From positions 1 to 64,000 of the forward strand of contig NZ_JAHBGI010000007.1 in assembly GCF_018500185.1 (NCBI RefSeq): a stretch of DNA of 64,000 nt, given 5' to 3'. The notes beneath the pieces were generated by a model. It was not told the origin of the DNA. It saw only the letters and a list, made by a program, of their open reading frames with translations, and did no database searches. The stretch comes from Litoribacter ruber (lineage in GTDB: Bacteria; Bacteroidota; Bacteroidia; Cytophagales; Cyclobacteriaceae). The position numbers and the translations under genes were made by a program. Of this stretch, positions 41,698 to 49,340 are shown one piece after another. Each line of letters begins with the position of its first letter. Position 1 is the stretch's first letter.

Positions 41698-41991
41698 ATG
41701 ATTTCTGAAACTCAGAGAGATGCTATCATTAGGGTGCTGCAACCGCTGGACCCTAAATCCATCAGTGTTTTTGGTTCCTGCGCCAGGAATGAAAATCACA
41801 GTGGAAGTGATCTTGATGTTTTGGTTGAATTTCAAGGCACTGTAAATCTTTTGGATATCATCGGTGCTGAAATGGAATTGACGGAAGTACTAGGTGTGAA
41901 GGTGGACCTCTTGACCAAGCAGGCTATTTCTCCTAGACTTATGGGCCATATTAATGAGAGCATCCACGAAATTTTTTATGCAGAAAAATGA
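41698..41991 (+). CDS. MNT-type nucleotidyltransferase without an adjacent HEPN gene
   Basis: 97 residues. Active site VFGSCARNENHSGSDLDVLVEF (GS and DxD), third acidic residue in KVDLLTK, C-terminal NESIHEIFYAEK. It is complete by length. In the usual pair a HEPN (DUF86) gene follows directly; here only 234 bases remain before tsf, filled by repeat copy E, so the partner has been lost or lies elsewhere. Confidence 0.85.
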   Translation: MISETQRDAIIRVLQPLDPKSISVFGSCARNENHSGSDLDVLVEFQGTVNLLDIIGAEMELTEVLGVKVDLLTKQAISPRLMGHINESIHEIFYAEK

Positions 41992-42030
41992 TTTGGTTTT
42001 TTTATACCACGTCCAATTCTGGGTCAAATT

Positions 42031-42111
42031 GTCACGAATGCACTAAAGTTTAAAGGGAGTCAGAGACTCCTTACTCAGGAGTTCCAGGTCAGAGACCTGG
42101 AACAACGGGAA
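42031..42111. repeat. Double-hairpin repeat, copy E (best copy)
   Basis: GTCACGAATGCACTAAAGTTTAAAGGGAGTCAGAGACTCC…CTCAGGAGTTCCAGGTCAGAGACCTGGAACAACGG. Both hairpins are perfect: GGAGTC-AGA-GACTCC and GTTCCAGGTC-AGA-GACCTGGAAC, each with the loop AGA. Confidence 0.8.
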
Positions 42112-42168
42112 TCCCTCTCTTTGCGCCTTAGAGTCTTTGTGGCTATTTTAAAACTCAACCAAAAAAAC

Positions 42169-42199
42169 AAAACCCCGGACTTAACAGCCCGGGGTTTTT
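42169..42199 (-). terminator. Intrinsic terminator after tsf
   Basis: AAAACCCCGG … CCGGGGTTTT, a 10-bp stem with a 10-base loop; on the minus strand it is followed by GTTTTTTT. It lies 27 bases after the tsf stop codon. Confidence 0.88.
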
Positions 42200-42225
42200 G
42201 ATTATGAAAGTTTCCGAAAGGGAAA

Positions 42226-43050
42226 TTATCCGATAGAGATTCTCTTGAAGTCTACTACGGTCAATCCTTTGGATACGCTGTCAAGGTATTGAGCGATGGT
42301 CTTGCTGTTGTCTTTTACAAAAGCTTGGCTCAACAAAGTGTTTTCTTTGTAGAACTTCTGCAATTTACCCATGGCGATTTTCTCAAGCATTTCTTCAGGC
42401 TTGCCTTCTTGTCTTGCTTGGTCTTTACCTACTTCGATTTCTCTTTCTACAGTAGAAGCATCAACACCGTCTTTGTCAACAGCAACAGGGTTCATGGCAG
42501 CGATTTGCATGGCCACGTCTTTTCCTGCTTCCTCAACGTCAGCACCGTTTACGTTTTTCAAGGCTACCAATACACCTAATTTCCCATTAGAGTGGATGTA
42601 AGGTACTACTGCTTCACCGGTCACGATGTTGTAGTTGCTGATTTCGATTTTCTCGCCGATTTTACCAGTCATTTCGATGATTTTCTCACCTACAGTGATT
42701 GACTCGTAGGGAAGGGCAAGGATTTCTTCTACAGTAGAAGCGTTGTTCTGAGAAGCTAGGTCAGCGATAGAATTGGCAAAAGTACCAAACTCTTCGTTTT
42801 TAGCAACAAAGTCAGTTTCGCAGGTCAAAGAAAGGATAAGGCCTTTCTCACCGCTCACTTTAGTCACTACTACACCCTCTTTGGTTTCACGGTCAGCTCT
42901 GGAAGCAGACACTTTTTGACCTTTTTTTCTAAGGATATCTACAGCTTTGTCGAAATCGCCTTCAGCTTCGGTAAGGGCCTTCTTACAGTCCATCATACCG
43001 GCTCCGGTCATTTGTCTTAGTTTGTTTACCTCTTGTGCAGTAATAGCCAT
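42226..43050 (-). CDS. tsf: Translation elongation factor Ts
   Basis: 274 residues. It exchanges GDP for GTP on EF-Tu. The N-terminal UBA-like domain has VNKLRQMTGAGMMDCKKALTEAEGDFDKAVDILRKKG, and the core has the TDFVAKNEEF motif that contacts EF-Tu. The C-terminal dimerisation-type domain ends DFKRISIG. It lies downstream of rpsB, as in most bacteria, but with a 291-base gap holding a long hairpin, so its expression may be uncoupled from rpsB. Confidence 0.96.
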   Translation of the reverse strand: MAITAQEVNKLRQMTGAGMMDCKKALTEAEGDFDKAVDILRKKGQKVSASRADRETKEGVVVTKVSGEKGLILSLTCETDFVAKNEEFGTFANSIADLASQNNASTVEEILALPYESITVGEKIIEMTGKIGEKIEISNYNIVTGEAVVPYIHSNGKLGVLVALKNVNGADVEEAGKDVAMQIAAMNPVAVDKDGVDASTVEREIEVGKDQARQEGKPEEMLEKIAMGKLQKFYKENTLLSQAFVKDNSKTIAQYLDSVSKGLTVVDFKRISIG

Positions 43051-43132
43051 TTTTATAGGAGTTAAAATGTGTTATTAAATTTCTATATAGGCCGCTTGTT
43101 GCCATTTTTCCGACATTCCTTTTGGTAGTGAG

Positions 43133-43160
43133 GAAAACGGAAGACCGAAGACCGAAGAGG
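43133..43160. repeat. Degenerate 7-bp tandem repeat (GAAAACG-GAAGACC-GAAGACC-GAAGAGG)
   Basis: Four 7-base units in the gap between rpsB and tsf; same period as at 13995, 20924 and 57676, different unit sequence. Confidence 0.55.
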
Positions 43161-43276
43161 GCTTGAAAGTAGATTTCAACCTCCTTTTCAATAGTCAGCC
43201 ATATCTTGGCAAGAAAGCGGTATTCGGATTATGTTTTTGTTCCTATGGGAGCAGGGCCGCCACAGGGGGCAATAAC

Positions 43277-43319
43277 GAAAAATTGAACATAGGTATGATT
43301 ACCGTATGTTCAATTTTTC
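43277..43319 (-). terminator. Long hairpin between rpsB and tsf, possible terminator or attenuator
   Basis: GAAAAATTGAACATA (43277-43291) and TATGTTCAATTTTTC (43305-43319) are perfect inverted copies, 15 bp, extended by GGT/ACC in the loop. On the minus strand the second arm ends in a short U-run (AAUUUUUCG). It starts 22 bases after the rpsB stop codon. Confidence 0.6.
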
Positions 43320-43341
43320 ATTATCAAATAATCATAGTGGA

Positions 43342-44103
43342 TTACTCTTTGGTGTCAGCGTCAACAGCTCTTTTTGCCTCTTCTTCTTCGGCAAGTTTAG
43401 AATCGTCTTTGTCTTTCTTTCTTTCAGATAGACCTTCTTCGATTGCAGAACCGATAGCTTTCACTAGCAAAGAGATGGATTTATACGCATCGTCATTGGC
43501 TGGGATAGGGAAATCCACCTCGTTAGGGTTGGAGTTTGTATCTACCAATGCGAATACAGGGATACCAAGCTTTTTTGCTTCTGAGATAGCGATGTGTTCT
43601 CTTTTGATGTCCACTACAAAAAGGGCTGCAGGAAGACGGGTAAGGTCAGCGATACCGCCCAATACGTTTTCAAGCTTTTCTCTTTGTCTGGAGATCATCA
43701 AACGCTCCTTCTTAGCCAGGTTTTTATAAGAGTCTTCCTTCGTCATTTTGTCGATGGTAGACATCTTCTTCAAAGACTTACGGATAGTAGCAAAGTTGGT
43801 CATCATACCGCCCAACCATCTTTCGGTGATGAATGGCATGTTGAGTCTTTTTGCTTCTTCAGCTACTAAGTCTTTCGCCTGCTTTTTGGTAGCAACGAAC
43901 ATGATTTTCTTTCCTGATCTTACGATCTGCTTGATTGCGTTGGATGCTTCATCAAGGCAAACGAGCGTTTTGTTAAGGTCTATGATATGGATACCATTCT
44001 TCTCCATGAAGATGTATGGCGCCATTCTAGGATCCCACTTTCTTGTTAAGTGTCCAAAGTGAACACCAGCATCCAGTAAGTCTTTATATTCTATATTAGC
44101 CAT
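43342..44103 (-). CDS. rpsB: 30S ribosomal protein S2
   Basis: 253 residues. Conserved stretches: [93 protein letters not shown] and FPIPANDDA. The C-terminal 25 residues are an acidic, Lys-rich tail typical of Bacteroidota S2. It lies 48 bases downstream of rpsI, in one operon with rplM and rpsI. Confidence 0.97.
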   Translation of the reverse strand: MANIEYKDLLDAGVHFGHLTRKWDPRMAPYIFMEKNGIHIIDLNKTLVCLDEASNAIKQIVRSGKKIMFVATKKQAKDLVAEEAKRLNMPFITERWLGGMMTNFATIRKSLKKMSTIDKMTKEDSYKNLAKKERLMISRQREKLENVLGGIADLTRLPAALFVVDIKREHIAISEAKKLGIPVFALVDTNSNPNEVDFPIPANDDAYKSISLLVKAIGSAIEEGLSERKKDKDDSKLAEEEEAKRAVDADTKE

Positions 44104-44151
44104 TATTGATATATATGTATCTTAAAATATATGTTTGAAAAAGCTCCCGGA

Positions 44152-44538
44152 TTAACGCTTGGAGAACTGGAATCTTCTTCTTGCTTTTCTTCTTCCTGGC
44201 TTCTTACGTTCTACCATTCTAGGGTCACGAGTAAGGAAACCTTCTTTTTTCAACGGGCTTCTGTGCTCTTCGTTGAATTGGCATAGGGCTCTGGAGATAG
44301 CCATACGTACTGCTTCAGCCTGGCCTTTGATACCACCACCGTCTACGGTGATTTTGATGTCATAAGCGTCGTTCTCGTTTACTAGAGCAAGAGGCTGCTT
44401 TACAACAATTTGATGCAGGTCGAAAGGGAAGTAAACTTCTAGAGCTCTGTTGTTGACAGTGATCTCGCCTTTACCCGGCTGCATGTAAATTCTTGCTACA
44501 GACGTTTTTCTTCTACCGATTGTATTGATAACTTCCAT
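44152..44538 (-). CDS. rpsI: 30S ribosomal protein S9
   Basis: 128 residues: NTIGRRKTSVARIYMQPGKGEITVNNR at the N-terminus, GGGIKGQAEAVRMAISRAL in the middle, and the C-terminal tail FLTRDPRMVERKKPGRRKARRRFQFSKR that reaches the P-site tRNA with its final K-R. It follows rplM by 11 bases. Confidence 0.97.
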   Translation of the reverse strand: MEVINTIGRRKTSVARIYMQPGKGEITVNNRALEVYFPFDLHQIVVKQPLALVNENDAYDIKITVDGGGIKGQAEAVRMAISRALCQFNEEHRSPLKKEGFLTRDPRMVERKKPGRRKARRRFQFSKR

Positions 44539-44549
44539 TAGGTGCAGAA

Positions 44550-44993
44550 TTAAAATTTAACTTCTTTAGGTTGTTGCGCTTCATGAGGGTGCTCGCTTCC
44601 GGCATACACGTGCAGGTTGCCGTAAAGCTTTCTGCCCAATCTGTTTTTAGGCAACATACCTCTTACTGCTTTTTCTACTAAGATGATTGGAGATTTCTCC
44701 ATCAACATCTTTGGAGTAGCAATACGCTGACCTCCTGGATAGCCAGTGTGACGAACGTATACTTTCTCGTTCCACTTTCTTCCGGTTAGTCTAACTTTGT
44801 CTGCATTGATGACAATCACATTGTCGCCGCAGTCTACGTGAGGGGTAAAGTTTGGTTTGTGCTTACCTCTCAAGATTTTTGCTACCTCACTTGCAAATCT
44901 ACCAAGTACTTGGGACTGGGCATCCACTACGATCCAGCCTTTCTGTACAGTAGCGTCGTTTGCCGATATGGTCTTATAACTTAAAGTATCCAC
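44550..44993 (-). CDS. rplM: 50S ribosomal protein L13
   Basis: 147 residues: [48 protein letters not shown], then [17 protein letters not shown] and [32 protein letters not shown] are the L13 signatures. It is the first gene of the rplM-rpsI-rpsB operon and has a well-formed promoter about 60 bases upstream. Confidence 0.97.
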   Translation of the reverse strand: MDTLSYKTISANDATVQKGWIVVDAQSQVLGRFASEVAKILRGKHKPNFTPHVDCGDNVIVINADKVRLTGRKWNEKVYVRHTGYPGGQRIATPKMLMEKSPIILVEKAVRGMLPKNRLGRKLYGNLHVYAGSEHPHEAQQPKEVKF

Positions 44994-45030
44994 TGTGTAA
45001 ATGTTTAATAATTAGCTTGTTAAATACATT

Positions 45031-45046
45031 TTTCCCTCAAAAAGGG
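45031..45046 (-). promoter_or_regulatory. Small hairpin in the rplM leader
   Basis: CCCT-(caaaa)-AGGG lies within the first bases of the predicted rplM transcript (about 50 bases of leader). Autoregulatory L13 leaders are known in Bacteroidia; whether this is one cannot be decided from a single sequence. Confidence 0.35.
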
Positions 45047-45049
45047 ACA

Positions 45050-45080
45050 CAAAGATAGAAGCTTTTCAATTCTAATGCAA
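45050..45080 (-). promoter_or_regulatory. Promoter of the rplM-rpsI-rpsB operon
   Basis: On the minus strand TTG (45080-45078), a 20-base spacer and TATCTTTG (45057-45050) match the Bacteroidota consensus TTG-N19-21-TAnnTTTG exactly. The predicted start is about 50 bases upstream of the rplM ATG. Confidence 0.75.
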
Positions 45081-45138
45081 AAGAATTGGAAGTTTACTGC
45101 CTAATTTTCACCGAAATAGCTAAAAAAAGCCATCAGTT

Positions 45139-45852
45139 CTATCGGGCGGTTTTTTCCAACTGCTTGACCAATACTGCGAAATCCTTGGGGTAGGGGGCCG
45201 TCACCTCTATTCGGGTGCCGTCTGTGCCATCAAACCCAATGGCGTACGCATGTAAGGACACTCTCTGCATGATTGGAAGCTCATCGGTGCCTTTTTTAAG
45301 ATTGAATCGCCTTTTCAGATCTGAAAGATAAAGGTTCTTGCCCCCATATGTTTCATCACCACAAATCGGGCTCTTCAGATGGGCAAGATGCACCCTGATC
45401 TGATGGAGTCTCCCGGTGACCGGCCTGCACTCAATTAAGGTGTGGGCATAGTAGGTCTTTAGGGTGTTGAAATAAGTGGTGGCCTGCTTGCCTTCCTTAT
45501 TTATCTTGGCGATTCCTTTATTGGTGGCAACCAGATTGCGGTCCACGAGTAGGTTTTCATACTCATGTATGCCCTCTGCCACGGCATGGTAGATTTTGTC
45601 GACTTTCCTGTTTTCAAACTGTATCGCAATGTTTCTGTAAGCCTCCTGGTTTTTGGCTATTACCAGGCATCCCGAAGTTTCCTTGTCTAATCGATGACAC
45701 ACCTGGGCATCAGGGGTGTACATCTTGGCCAAATGCAGGATGTTTTGCGCTTCATGTCTATCGTCTAAGGTCGATAGATAGGGAGGCTTGTTGATTATAA
45801 TATAATCAGCGTTTTCAAACAGGATAAGGTCCTCAAAATCTATTTTCTTCAT
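45139..45852 (-). CDS. RluA-family pseudouridine synthase
   Basis: 237 residues from ATG 45852 (MKKIDFEDLILFEN). The catalytic motif HRLDKETSG carries the Asp that attacks the uridine; TGRLHQIRVHLAHLKSPICGDETYGG is the second family motif. There is no N-terminal S4 domain, so it is a short RluA/RluC-D-like enzyme acting on rRNA or tRNA; the target uridine is unknown. A longer frame reaching 45936 exists but its extra residues run into repeat sequence. Confidence 0.9.
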   Translation of the reverse strand: MKKIDFEDLILFENADYIIINKPPYLSTLDDRHEAQNILHLAKMYTPDAQVCHRLDKETSGCLVIAKNQEAYRNIAIQFENRKVDKIYHAVAEGIHEYENLLVDRNLVATNKGIAKINKEGKQATTYFNTLKTYYAHTLIECRPVTGRLHQIRVHLAHLKSPICGDETYGGKNLYLSDLKRRFNLKKGTDELPIMQRVSLHAYAIGFDGTDGTRIEVTAPYPKDFAVLVKQLEKTAR

Positions 45853-45928
45853 GCAGCTCGCGCCATTCCAATTAAGGCGCAAAATTAAGCTTAAAAGAAT
45901 TGGAATCAAAATATTATTTTGGGGGCAA

Positions 45929-46128
45929 TGGGACACAGAGGTACGCAGAGTTTAAAAAGGAGTTTCACAGAGCTCCTTCGCGGATTTCTCTCGCAAACCC
46001 GCTTGCCGGAGGGCAGGTTCCACGGATTTCGCAGATAAATGGGGTCGTAAACCGAGACGATGCGGTAATTGATGCTTCAAATGAATTTATCCGTGGAATC
46101 TTCGAAATCCGTGAGAGAAACCTTGTCT
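45929..46128. repeat. CACAGAGTT-type repeat followed by an inverted pair
   Basis: GGGACACAGAGGTACGCAGAGTTTAAAAAGGAGTTTCACAGAGCTCCTTCGCGGATTTCTCTCGCAAAC is a family copy; TTCCACGGATTTCGCAGATAAAT (46018-46040) and ATTTATCCGTGGAATCTTCGAAATCC (from 46085) are inverted to each other. It fills the 335-base gap between the divergent rluA-type and beta-barrel genes. Confidence 0.65.
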
Positions 46129-46187
46129 GTCCAAACTATTTCCTTAATATTATGGGTTCAAACTATTTAATACTGACTTTTAAATTT

Positions 46188-46763
46188 ATGAAAAACTCTA
46201 AATCCTTTTCCATTAAAGTTATTTTCTTTGCCCTTTTGCTTACGGGTATGGCCTGTACGGACCTCCTGGCCCAAAAGGGCAATAATCAGCTTGCCATAGG
46301 CGCGGAGCTCGGGCCGGTGCTTACCGGTAGGTACCACGGTTATCAGTTCCAGCTTGGTCTGCCCATAAAGGCATATTATGGTGTGGGCAATCATGGGCAG
46401 CTGATGTTTAGGACGGGGCTGCATCATCTTTGGGTGCCTCCCGCAGAATTGTTCGAACCGACTAGGAGTGTATATGCCTATTTGGTTCCTCTTGGCTTAG
46501 GGTATAGAAGAAATTTCAATAATTGGTATTTTGAGGGAAGTGCTGGAGCTGCATGGGAAAAAAGCTTCACAAATACTGGAAATCCTTTTGTAGGGACCGT
46601 CTCTTTTGATCATTTCCATCTTAATTATGGAGTTGAATTTGGCAAGCAATTGCGGAATTTTGATGTTGGTTTATCCATCCAGAATAATACTATAAATGGT
46701 CAACCCGGTTTAATTCATACTGGAATGGTTGGATTTAAGGTGATGTATAAAATTGGTGGCTAA
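46188..46763 (+). CDS. Outer-membrane beta-barrel protein (paralogue of 47529)
   Basis: 191 residues from ATG 46188 (MKNSKSFSIKVIFFALLLTG), with a signal peptide ending near LLAQ. KGNNQLAIGAELGPVLTG opens a barrel with alternating aromatic residues; the end GMVGFKVMYKIGG is a terminal strand. It is clearly related to the protein at 47529 (QKGNSHIAIGLEAGPS, FLGLKAMYKIGL). Function unknown. It is separated by 2 bases from the next barrel gene. Confidence 0.78.
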   Translation: MKNSKSFSIKVIFFALLLTGMACTDLLAQKGNNQLAIGAELGPVLTGRYHGYQFQLGLPIKAYYGVGNHGQLMFRTGLHHLWVPPAELFEPTRSVYAYLVPLGLGYRRNFNNWYFEGSAGAAWEKSFTNTGNPFVGTVSFDHFHLNYGVEFGKQLRNFDVGLSIQNNTINGQPGLIHTGMVGFKVMYKIGG

Positions 46764-46765
46764 GC

Positions 46766-47548
46766 ATGGCTAGGGTAATTTTTCCTATCTTTTTTGCTAT
46801 AATTGTTAGTCTGCCAGCCATCTCTCAAGGCCGGCTTGCAATAGGTTTTGATGTGGCCAACAGAAAAGAACTCAGAAATTACATTGACCCTCAGGGGTAC
46901 CTGCACAACCGCTATACCCCATTGTTTGCTTTGGGTGGTGTATTGAATTACCGCATTTCGGACAGGTGGGAAATAGAATCCGGGATCTATGAAACATCTT
47001 TTCATGAAACCATTAGTTATTACTACAAGGAGCCGGGTTATCGGCCCCTGAATGCCACGGGTTGGCAGGTTAACGGACTGCGGACTTTGCAGATTCCGTT
47101 GAGGGCTGTCTATGATCTAAACCTTGGATTCAAAAGATTGTCTTTTAATGTTGTAGGGGGAGTAAGCCTGTATAACCTCACTTCCAACATCAACCGATGG
47201 GGTGAAACTGGCCTTAGTCCCATCCCCGTTTATCCAAGACCGCCTGTCAATCTGGATTTGTATTATCAAAGCTATCCGCTCCGAAAAAGGAGCCTGGCTT
47301 TTGAAGGTGGGGTGGAATTGAGGTATCAGCTCTCCAATAGGATGGATTTGATATATCGGTACACCAGGCTTGTCGGGACCCGGGAGATGAACAAGATGAT
47401 AGGTTACTATTCCATAGACAATCCTCCTACCCAATATGAATTTGAAGTCACATCCAAGGGCTCAGCTATTCACAATACCTTTTCGCTGAGATACAATTTT
47501 GGCAAAAATTCTAAAAACATCCCCAAGTATGAAAAATTTGAAGATTGA
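46766..47548 (+). CDS. Outer-membrane beta-barrel protein
   Basis: 260 residues with a signal peptide (IFFAIIVSLPAISQ). LAIGFDVANRKELRN, SDRWEIESGIYETSFHETISYYY, FEGGVELRYQLSNRMDLIYRYTRLVG and HNTFSLRYNFGKN are amphipathic strands of an outer-membrane barrel. It is not similar to the two flanking barrel genes beyond general type. It overlaps the next gene by 20 bases, so the three form one operon. Confidence 0.75.
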   Translation: MARVIFPIFFAIIVSLPAISQGRLAIGFDVANRKELRNYIDPQGYLHNRYTPLFALGGVLNYRISDRWEIESGIYETSFHETISYYYKEPGYRPLNATGWQVNGLRTLQIPLRAVYDLNLGFKRLSFNVVGGVSLYNLTSNINRWGETGLSPIPVYPRPPVNLDLYYQSYPLRKRSLAFEGGVELRYQLSNRMDLIYRYTRLVGTREMNKMIGYYSIDNPPTQYEFEVTSKGSAIHNTFSLRYNFGKNSKNIPKYEKFED

Positions 47549-48092
47549 TTGGTTATTGAAGTCAAGTACAGCATTGCTTTTTCTGTTTTTGCTCAACGGC
47601 CCCCTGCTGGCCCAAAAGGGCAACAGCCATATCGCCATCGGCCTGGAAGCCGGGCCTTCCTTGGGCTTTGGTTCGGAGGATTTTCCTTATCAGTTGGGGA
47701 TCCCGGTAAAGGCTTATTTGGGTACCGGTCAACATGGTCAGTGGATGTTCCGGACGGGAGGGCATCTGTTTCCGGTTTCTTCACAAAACCTGCACGAATC
47801 CATCCGCAGGGCCTACCGTTATATCGTTCCAATAGCCTTGGGTTACAGGTATAACCTGGAGAACTGGTATGCCGAGGGTAGCTTGGGCGTGGGGCTGAAC
47901 ACTTTCGTACAGGTGCCCACAGATGCCCAATTTCAACGCCAAAGTTGGATCAATAGGGAACTCAATTACGGACTCGAGCTCGGGTGCCAAATGGAACGTT
48001 TCGATCTGGGCGTCTCGCTGAACAATAATGGGCCAATTCCACACAATACCATGTTTCTTGGTTTAAAGGCGATGTATAAGATAGGGCTTTGA
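47529..48092 (+). CDS. Outer-membrane beta-barrel protein (paralogue of 46188)
   Basis: 187 residues from ATG 47529 (MKNLKIDWLLKSSTALLFLF), a signal peptide ending LLAQ, then KGNSHIAIGLEAGPSLGFG. It shares length, strand order and many residues with the protein at 46188 (QFQLGLPIKAYYGVGNHGQLMFRTG versus YQLGIPVKAYLGTGQHGQWMFRTG, compared in part), so the two are tandem duplicates separated by an unrelated barrel. A terminator follows. Confidence 0.78.
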   Translation: MKNLKIDWLLKSSTALLFLFLLNGPLLAQKGNSHIAIGLEAGPSLGFGSEDFPYQLGIPVKAYLGTGQHGQWMFRTGGHLFPVSSQNLHESIRRAYRYIVPIALGYRYNLENWYAEGSLGVGLNTFVQVPTDAQFQRQSWINRELNYGLELGCQMERFDLGVSLNNNGPIPHNTMFLGLKAMYKIGL

Positions 48093-48169
48093 TGCATGGC
48101 TATGCCTAGTCTCCGTATTTGTTGATAATGGTGTGCTAGGTGGCATGGCCAATGGTTGAAAGCAAAATA

Positions 48170-48200
48170 GCTCCGGATACCTCCGGAGCCATTTTTTTTA
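48170..48200 (+). terminator. Intrinsic terminator after the beta-barrel operon
   Basis: GCTCCGGA-tacc-TCCGGAGC, a perfect 8-bp stem, followed by CATTTTTTTT. Confidence 0.88.
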
Positions 48201-48304
48201 AACCATACAAACAAATGAGTACTTTATTTAAGTCTATGGTTATTAAAAGCTTTGATGGGGTGAAATGTTTAAATGAAATAAGATTTTTTATAAATAATTA
48301 GTTG

Positions 48305-49339
48305 TCACGCCACAGGCAGCGAAAAACTAAAAGTCGATCCCTTGCCAATCGTACTTTCCACTTTGATCCTGCTTTTGTGGCCTTCTAGGATATGCTTGAC
48401 GATGGCTAGGCCCAGTCCTGTGCCCCCGCCTTCCCGGCTTCTTGATTTTTCTACCCGGTAGAATCTTTCAAAGATGCGCTTTAGATCTTCCTCAGGGATG
48501 CCCTTGCCGTTGTCCCTCACGCTCACATGAAGCTTGTTTTTCTTCTTCTCTAGCCGGATTACCACTTCCCCGCCGTCATTATTGTACTTGATGGCATTAG
48601 AGATGAGGTTTTGGCAAACCCGGTAGATCTTGTCTTTATCGGCGTGGGTGACAAAGGTGTCGTTTTTGTCAAAATAGAACCTGACCAACACATCCCGTCT
48701 ATCGGCTTTGTGTTCCAGCTGCTCGACTACTTCCAAGATCATGTCCTTGATGTCAAAGTTCTCGAAATGAAACTTGACCACCCCGTTTTCCATCCGGTTT
48801 AGAGTGAGTAGGTCTTGTACAAGCTTGTCTAGATTATTGAGGCTTTTGGCGGCCCTTTTTAGGAATTTATACCTTACTTCTTCGTCTTCCACGGCCCCAT
48901 CCAGCAAGGTGTGCACATAGCCCTGTGCGGCAAAAATAGGGGTTTTCAATTCGTGGGAAATGTCCGCAATAAATTCCTTTCGGAAAACGGCATTTTTCTG
49001 CAGCGTTTCGATTTCCTTGTTTTTGGCTATCGCGTAGCTGTTGATCGTCTGGTTGATCTTCCTGAGTGGGGAAATGGAGGTGCGGTAGCTGTGTTCGGAA
49101 ATGTCGGAAAGGTCCTTTTTCTGAACCTTTTCCAGCAACTGGTAGATATTGCTGATCTCCTTAAAGATCAAAAATTCCAGCGTGACATTGGTCAGTATAT
49201 AAGAAAGGGAAAAGGAAAGCACGCCCGCCACTACCAAAAGGGTGGGAGTGGCGTCGTCCAGTAAAGATAGAAAGGCAACCGTGAGGGCTGCAATGGCCAT
49301 GGCCAACAGGAAGGAAATCCCCCTGGATGTGGTCAGCAT
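48305..49339 (-). CDS. Sensor histidine kinase (PhoR-like)
   Basis: 344 residues. Two N-terminal helices (about 9-25 and 31-52), a short helical linker, the H-box FIADISHELKTPIFAAQGYV, the N-box NLISNAIKYNNDGGEVVIR, G1 RDNGKGIPEEDL and G2 GGGTGLGLAIVKHILEGH. It has no large sensory domain, like PhoR proteins of Bacteroidota. It autophosphorylates and passes the phosphate to the response regulator whose gene ends 1 base upstream. Confidence 0.92.
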   Translation of the reverse strand: MLTTSRGISFLLAMAIAALTVAFLSLLDDATPTLLVVAGVLSFSLSYILTNVTLEFLIFKEISNIYQLLEKVQKKDLSDISEHSYRTSISPLRKINQTINSYAIAKNKEIETLQKNAVFRKEFIADISHELKTPIFAAQGYVHTLLDGAVEDEEVRYKFLKRAAKSLNNLDKLVQDLLTLNRMENGVVKFHFENFDIKDMILEVVEQLEHKADRRDVLVRFYFDKNDTFVTHADKDKIYRVCQNLISNAIKYNNDGGEVVIRLEKKKNKLHVSVRDNGKGIPEEDLKRIFERFYRVEKSRSREGGGTGLGLAIVKHILEGHKSRIKVESTIGKGSTFSFSLPVA

Positions 49340-49340
49340 T

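Noticed and set aside
39755-42111. Five like-oriented repeats that might be a CRISPR array
   Set aside because: Spacing is irregular (about 44 to 900 bases), intervals contain genes, units are about 78 bp with two hairpins, and no cas genes are present.
43163-43729. 188-codon plus-strand frame opposite rpsB
   Set aside because: It is the antisense of a highly conserved ribosomal protein gene and shows no domain of its own.
45853-45936. N-terminal extension of the RluA-type synthase
   Set aside because: The extra residues do not fit the family and run into repeat-rich DNA; ATG 45852 gives the normal start.
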